Below are positions 6,499-9,246 of a stretch of 9,246 bases of DNA, one piece after another. Location of the stretch: NCBI GenBank assembly GCA_021296375.1, contig JAGWAQ010000057.1, positions 1 to 9,246 on the forward strand, given 5' to 3'. Below the pieces are notes generated by a model. That model ran no database searches. It saw only the letters and a program-made list of their open reading frames with translations, and was not told where the DNA came from. The position numbers and the translations under genes were made by a program. This DNA comes from Alphaproteobacteria bacterium. Lineage in GTDB: Bacteria; Pseudomonadota; Alphaproteobacteria; Puniceispirillales; UBA1172. Position 1 is the first letter of the stretch. The number at the start of each line of letters is the position of its first letter.

Positions 6499-7043
6499 CT
6501 ATTTTCCTGTTTGATTTCTTTATAATAGAAATAGCCGGGGATGAATTCGTCATCCACCATGGCGTATTTCGGGTTGGTACCGTAACGCACAAACCCCGCC
6601 CCTTCGTAGCGGCGAATCGCATCTTCCTGGGTGGAACGCACATCAAGATTGATGACCTTGAACCCTTCGGTTCGCAGGAAAGCCTCGACTTCATCAAGCA
6701 TCATCGGCGCCAGCCCAAGGCCGCGCGCCCACGGGGCGACAAAAAACGTCGTCAACTGGCAGGCAAAGCTTTGCGCTTCGTTGTTTTTCGGGGGCCGAAC
6801 AATCTGGCAGCTTGACGCCACCACCCCGTCGATCCGGCCCATCACCAAAACCCGTTCCGGGATCAGCATCACGCCGTTCCAGTAATCTTCCAGCACTTTG
6901 CGCGGGGGCGGTTTCAGCCAGCCAAAGCCGCCGCCGCTTTCAATCGCCGCTTCCGTGGCGTCGCACAATTCGTGCATATCGCCATTTTCAAGCTTTGATA
7001 CCGTTTCAACAGATGTTGTGGGTTTACGCTCTTCCGTGGACAT
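6495..7043 (-). CDS. GNAT family N-acetyltransferase inside the his operon
   Basis: A GNAT acetyltransferase of 182 residues from ATG 7043. The acetyl-CoA-binding motif A is clear at about 100-113 (FFVAPWARGLGLAP, with R-G-L-G-L-A as the R-x-x-G-x-A pyrophosphate loop), followed by the helix MMLDEVEAFLRTEGF. Motif B, YEGAGFVRYG, is at about 146-155. The N-terminal 20 residues are polar and probably disordered. The substrate cannot be told from sequence. A TTG at 7073 in frame would add 10 residues but overlap hisH by 22 bp; ATG 7043 leaves 8 bp after the hisH stop and is preferred. The stop overlaps the hisA start (ATGA). I recall an unassigned ORF at this position, between hisH and hisA, in the A. 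brasilense his operon; whether it is the same family needs checking. Family is confident; a role in histidine synthesis is only suggested by position. Confidence 0.5.
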   Translation of the reverse strand: MSTEERKPTTSVETVSKLENGDMHELCDATEAAIESGGGFGWLKPPPRKVLEDYWNGVMLIPERVLVMGRIDGVVASSCQIVRPPKNNEAQSFACQLTTFFVAPWARGLGLAPMMLDEVEAFLRTEGFKVINLDVRSTQEDAIRRYEGAGFVRYGTNPKYAMVDDEFIPGYFYYKEIKQENR

Positions 7044-7051
7044 AATGATCT

Positions 7052-7717
7052 CTAGGGTTTCCAGTTCAGCCAATTGGTCAAGAGACCCTGGCCGATATGT
7101 TGACTTTTTTCAGGGTGGAACTGCACCCCGACCATATTATCGCGTGCAATTGCGGCAACAACGGGGCCGCCGTAATCGACATCAGCGATCATCGCTTCAT
7201 CCTCACCACCGGTGAAATGATAGCTATGGACGAAATACACCGCGTCACCATCGCTCAAGCCGGTCATCACCGGGTGATGGTGGCGAATGGTCAGGCTGTT
7301 CCATCCCATATGAGGTATTTTCAATTCCTGTTCATCGCCGTCCTGTTGATTAAGGGCGGTTGGAGCCATTGCCCGAACCTCCCCCTTGATCCAGCCGAGG
7401 CCTTTGGTCAAGCCATCTTCATGACCGGCATCCGCCATCAATTGCATGCCGACACATATGCCCAGAAATGGCGTCGCCTGAACCAGCACTTTTTCTTCAA
7501 GGGCGGCGATCATGCCATCAACAGCGCGCAGGTTACGGGCGCAATCAGCAAATGCCCCAACCCCGGGCAGAACCAGACGATCCGCCGCCAGCACATCATC
7601 AGCCTGATCGGTTAAAAACACATCATGGTCAGGCCCCGCGCTCTGCCCCGCCGCTTTCAGCGACTGCATGACAGAATGCAGATTGCCGGAGCCATAATCC
7701 ACCACGGCAATACGCAT
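7052..7717 (-). CDS. hisH: imidazole glycerol phosphate synthase, glutaminase subunit
   Basis: HisH is the class I glutamine amidotransferase that releases ammonia from glutamine and channels it to HisF. The 221 residues are slightly above the usual 200-210, with an insertion-like hydrophilic loop around 120-131 (TALNQQDGDEQE). Landmarks: VVDYGSGNLHSV at 5-16, LVLPGVGAF at 48-56 (oxyanion region), nucleophile Cys88 in FLGICVGMQL, HMGWN at 136-140, YFVHSY at 161-166, and His201 and Glu203 in VQFHPEKSQ completing the catalytic triad. GGGAG at 7728-7732 is 10 nt before ATG 7717, within the end of hisB, whose stop is only 3 bp away. All catalytic residues are intact. Confidence 0.5.
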   Translation of the reverse strand: MRIAVVDYGSGNLHSVMQSLKAAGQSAGPDHDVFLTDQADDVLAADRLVLPGVGAFADCARNLRAVDGMIAALEEKVLVQATPFLGICVGMQLMADAGHEDGLTKGLGWIKGEVRAMAPTALNQQDGDEQELKIPHMGWNSLTIRHHHPVMTGLSDGDAVYFVHSYHFTGGEDEAMIADVDYGGPVVAAIARDNMVGVQFHPEKSQHIGQGLLTNWLNWKP

Positions 7718-7720
7718 GAT

Positions 7721-8335
7721 TTACATACTCCCGCCCAAAACACCTTTGGTTGAGGGGACACGGCCCGCTTCCCGTGGGTCAATGGCAACGGCGATCCGCA
7801 AGGCACGCGCCAGCGCCTTGAAGCACGACTCGATGACGTGGTGGCTGTTGACGCCGTAAAGGTTTTCAACATGAAGGGTGATCCCCGCCGCCTGACTGAA
7901 GGCCTGGAAAAATTCGCGAAACACTTCCGTGTCCATATCACCCAGCTTGGGGGAGGTCAGCTCAACCCGCCAGACAAGGAACGGCCGCCCCGAAACATCA
8001 AGGGCAACCCGGCTCAAGGCTTCATCCATCGCCAGGTCAAAAGACCCGTAGCGGTTGATGCCACTGCGATCACCCATGGCTTTTGCAAAGGCTGAACCAA
8101 TCGCCCAGCCGCAATCCTCAACCGTATGATGGGTATCAATATGCAAATCGCCCTTGGCGGTGACCTCGATATCCATCAGGCTGTGCCGCGCCAGCTGATC
8201 CAGCATATGATCAAAGAACCCGACGCCGGTGGACATCGCCGAAGCGCCGCTGCCGTCGATCTTGATCTTCACGTTGATGTCGGTTTCACGGGTTTTCCGT
8301 GATACCTCAGCTTCTCTCGATTGCTGTTGAGCCAT
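7721..8335 (-). CDS. hisB: imidazoleglycerol-phosphate dehydratase
   Basis: HisB dehydrates imidazole glycerol phosphate to imidazole acetol phosphate (step 6), a manganese enzyme working as a 24-mer. At 204 residues it is the monofunctional dehydratase, without the N-terminal histidinol-phosphate phosphatase of E. coli HisB. The three metal and substrate motifs are present: GFFDHMLDQLARH at 39-51, DTHHTVED at 67-74 and VNSHHVIES at 162-170. The N-terminal 18 residues are polar and variable, ahead of the first conserved strand (TDINVKIKIDGSG). GGAGA (8341-8345) lies 5 nt before ATG 8335, supporting this start. It is the first gene of the his run; hisH begins 3 bp after its stop. Confidence 0.5.
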   Translation of the reverse strand: MAQQQSREAEVSRKTRETDINVKIKIDGSGASAMSTGVGFFDHMLDQLARHSLMDIEVTAKGDLHIDTHHTVEDCGWAIGSAFAKAMGDRSGINRYGSFDLAMDEALSRVALDVSGRPFLVWRVELTSPKLGDMDTEVFREFFQAFSQAAGITLHVENLYGVNSHHVIESCFKALARALRIAVAIDPREAGRVPSTKGVLGGSM

Positions 8336-8355
8336 GGTCTTCTCCGGGTTGTCGA

Positions 8356-8391
8356 TTGGGAGTTATCCCAAGACGAGGGGTTATCAAGACG
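8356..8391 (-). repeat. inverted and direct repeats over the candidate his promoter
   Basis: TTGGGA (8356-8361), 4-nt loop, TCCCAA (8366-8371) is a perfect 6-bp inverted repeat containing the candidate -10 box. In addition, plus-strand GGGAGTTATCCCAAGACG (8358-8375) is followed at once by a shorter version, GGGGTTATCAAGACG (8377-8391), containing the candidate -35 box. A looser inverted repeat AGGGG (8376-8380) and CCCCT (8392-8396) flanks the second copy. This layout would suit an operator, but no regulator is identified. Confidence 0.5.
8360..8387 (-). promoter_or_regulatory. candidate promoter of the his operon
   Basis: On the minus strand, TTGATA (8387-8382) and TAACTC (8365-8360) with a 16-bp spacer resemble a sigma-70 promoter. 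The -35 box is good and the -10 weak. Transcription would start near 8353, about 18 nt before the hisB ATG, leaving room for its ribosome site but not for an attenuator leader. Inferred only from pattern. Confidence 0.5.
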
Positions 8392-8403
8392 CCCCTTTCC
8401 TAG

Positions 8404-8418
8404 CAAGGAATCGCCTTG
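8404..8418 (-). repeat. 5-bp inverted repeat upstream of the his promoter
   Basis: CAAGG (8404-8408), loop AATCG, CCTTG (8414-8418); on the plus strand four T residues follow at once. It resembles a very small terminator for plus-strand transcription, though no plus-strand gene ends here. The loop overlaps a GAATC (GANTC) sequence, the CcrM methylation site type of alphaproteobacteria. Significance is uncertain. Confidence 0.5.
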
Positions 8419-8460
8419 TTTTCCAGTATTTTGGTGAAACCGGCCGGAAACCGTCAGGGT

Positions 8461-8488
8461 CGCCGGGGATGACGCCGGGGGTGGCGCC
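8461..8488. repeat. short GC-rich 12-bp repeat behind the XRE gene
   Basis: CGCCGGGGATGA (8461-8472), CGCCGGGGGTGG (8473-8484), then CGCC: about 2.3 imperfect copies of 12 bp, starting 8 bases after the XRE stop on the minus strand. The minus strand reads CGTCATCCCCGGCG, similar to dispersed intergenic repeats of some alphaproteobacteria. No stem with a T-run follows, so I do not call it a terminator. Confidence 0.5.
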
Positions 8489-8495
8489 ATGGAAG

Positions 8496-8861
8496 TTAAA
8501 GGGATTTCAGCCGTTCGTTTAGCCAATCGGCCATCAATTTGGCTTCGTCGTCATCAACCCTCGGCAGCACTTCCGCCAGCAGGTTTGCCGCCCGTGTCGC
8601 TTCGGGGCCAAGGGCGGCGGTGTCGATCGCCACCCGGGCTTTCGACAGTTTCGCCAGATGCTTGAGCTCTTCGGCATCATCCCAGATCAACCCCAGCATG
8701 GCGCAAATATGGTCCACCATGACCGTTGTGGGGTGGCCTTTTTTGCCGGTTTCAAGTTGCGATAAATAAGCCGCCGAGACATGCAGGTGCTTCGCCATGC
8801 TGGACATGGAAATGCCGCGGGATTCCCGCAATTCCCGAAGTTTGAGGCCAAACGGCGTCAT
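8496..8861 (-). CDS. XRE-family helix-turn-helix regulator
   Basis: A 121-residue predicted DNA-binding protein. Residues 3-58 form an XRE/Cro-type HTH domain: FGLKLRELRESRGISMSSMA, then the recognition region LHVSAAYLSQLETGKKG (26-42). Residues 60-118 form a helical tail starting WDDAEELKHLAKLSKARVAIDTAAL and containing GPEATRAANLLAEVLP. In my recollection this combined architecture is a conserved alphaproteobacterial family found beside smr and mltA; its target genes are not known to me. The ATG overlaps the smr stop in ATGA, so the two are translationally coupled. No recognisable terminator lies in the 160 bp between this gene and hisB, so read-through into the his genes is possible. Regulation of the his operon by this protein is speculation based on position. 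Confidence 0.5.
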   Translation of the reverse strand: MTPFGLKLRELRESRGISMSSMAKHLHVSAAYLSQLETGKKGHPTTVMVDHICAMLGLIWDDAEELKHLAKLSKARVAIDTAALGPEATRAANLLAEVLPRVDDDEAKLMADWLNERLKSL

Positions 8862-9246
8862 GACCGCCGCCTGAGGTTAACGTACCACGCCCCCGCCCCG
8901 CCATCTTTCGGCTGCGCCTGGCAATAGGCGATGACATGGCTGGATAACGGCGGCTCATCAAGCCAGATCGGCAAATGGCTGCGAATAACGCCTTTGCCCC
9001 CCATGCCCTTGCCGGTGATGATCAACACATGCCGATGGCCATTGTTCACCGAGGCGGCGATAAACGCCTTCAGCCGCTGATGGGCTTCATCACGGCCGCA
9101 ACCATGAAGATCAATACGACTGGTGTAGCCCGCCTGGCCGGTTTTGATCGATCGCGCGCCGGAACGGGAAATTCCGCCATACCCTTTTTCATCAAGATTG
9201 GCGGGCAGGATTTTCCCTGAAACCTTCGATGACGGCATCACCGCAG
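8858..9246 (-). CDS. Smr-domain protein, 5' end probably outside the window
   Basis: C-terminal Smr (small MutS-related) domain protein; such domains are associated with nuclease or nucleic-acid binding activity, and stand-alone bacterial forms are poorly characterised. Counting from the GTG at 9241, landmarks are SRIDLHGCGRDEAHQRL at 41-57 (the LDLHG motif), HVLIITGKGMGGKGVIR at 71-87 (the TGKG motif), and GAGAWYVNLRRR at 115-126. The frame stays open to the window edge, with possible starts GTG 9241 and ATG 9236-9238. Alphaproteobacterial stand-alone Smr proteins are usually about 180-200 residues with a longer N-terminal extension, so the true start is likely beyond base 9246. The stop overlaps the XRE start by 4 bp. 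An mltA gene would be expected upstream from typical synteny. Confidence 0.5.
   Translation of the reverse strand, partial: AVMPSSKVSGKILPANLDEKGYGGISRSGARSIKTGQAGYTSRIDLHGCGRDEAHQRLKAFIAASVNNGHRHVLIITGKGMGGKGVIRSHLPIWLDEPPLSSHVIAYCQAQPKDGGAGAWYVNLRRRS

Noticed and set aside
7043..7073. TTG 7073 as start of the GNAT gene
   Set aside because: It would overlap hisH by 22 bp and add only a non-conserved-looking tail; ATG 7043 fits the operon spacing.
8336..8495. His attenuator or histidine T-box in the hisB leader
   Set aside because: No His-codon-rich short peptide, no T-box sequence and no terminator with a T-run towards hisB was found.
8269..8526. Minus-strand open frame of 85 codons covering the XRE-hisB spacer
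   Set aside because: It overlaps both flanking genes, has low-complexity composition and no ribosome site; it also cannot serve as a his leader peptide because it has no run of His codons.

Overview
The window looks like ordinary core chromosome of an alphaproteobacterium. The gene order suggests the Rhodospirillales or a related deep-branching lineage: the his block has the order hisB-hisH-orf-hisA-hisF-hisE-HIT that I recall for Azospirillum brasilense. The xenogeneic-regulator-like (XRE) protein beside smr has the sequence style of an alphaproteobacterial family. GC content looks to be in the high fifties by eye. I see no transposase, integrase, phage gene, tRNA, rRNA or CRISPR array.

Plus strand, 1-2539: the 3' part of rsmI (16S rRNA methyltransferase), a YraN/UPF0102 nuclease-fold protein overlapping it by 4 bp, a two-BON-domain outer-membrane lipoprotein (DolP/OsmY-like), and gshB (glutathione synthetase). 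This resembles the rsmI/yraN/dolP neighbourhood of gammaproteobacteria with gshB added, and is probably read as one or two transcripts towards the right.

Minus strand, 2549-9246, read right to left: a 5'-truncated smr-domain gene overlapping an XRE regulator gene by 4 bp; a 160-bp spacer with a candidate promoter and several small repeats; then hisB, hisH, a GNAT acetyltransferase gene, hisA, hisF and hisE in a tight row. After hisE comes a 92-bp spacer made almost entirely of a 13-bp tandem repeat, then a HIT-family (HinT-like) hydrolase gene, a 97-bp spacer, and the comM/yifB AAA+ ATPase gene. comM converges on gshB with only 9 bp between their stop codons.

The his genes supply HisE (step 2), HisA (step 4), the HisH-HisF glutamine amidotransferase/cyclase (step 5) and the dehydratase HisB (step 6). 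hisG, hisI, hisC, hisD and the histidinol-phosphate phosphatase are not here and must lie elsewhere. No histidine-rich leader peptide is visible, so control by classical his attenuation looks unlikely.

I found no convincing new system. The points most worth a second look are the 13-bp tandem repeat between hisE and hinT, the inverted and direct repeats over the candidate his promoter, the acetyltransferase inside the his operon, and two small repeat structures in front of comM.
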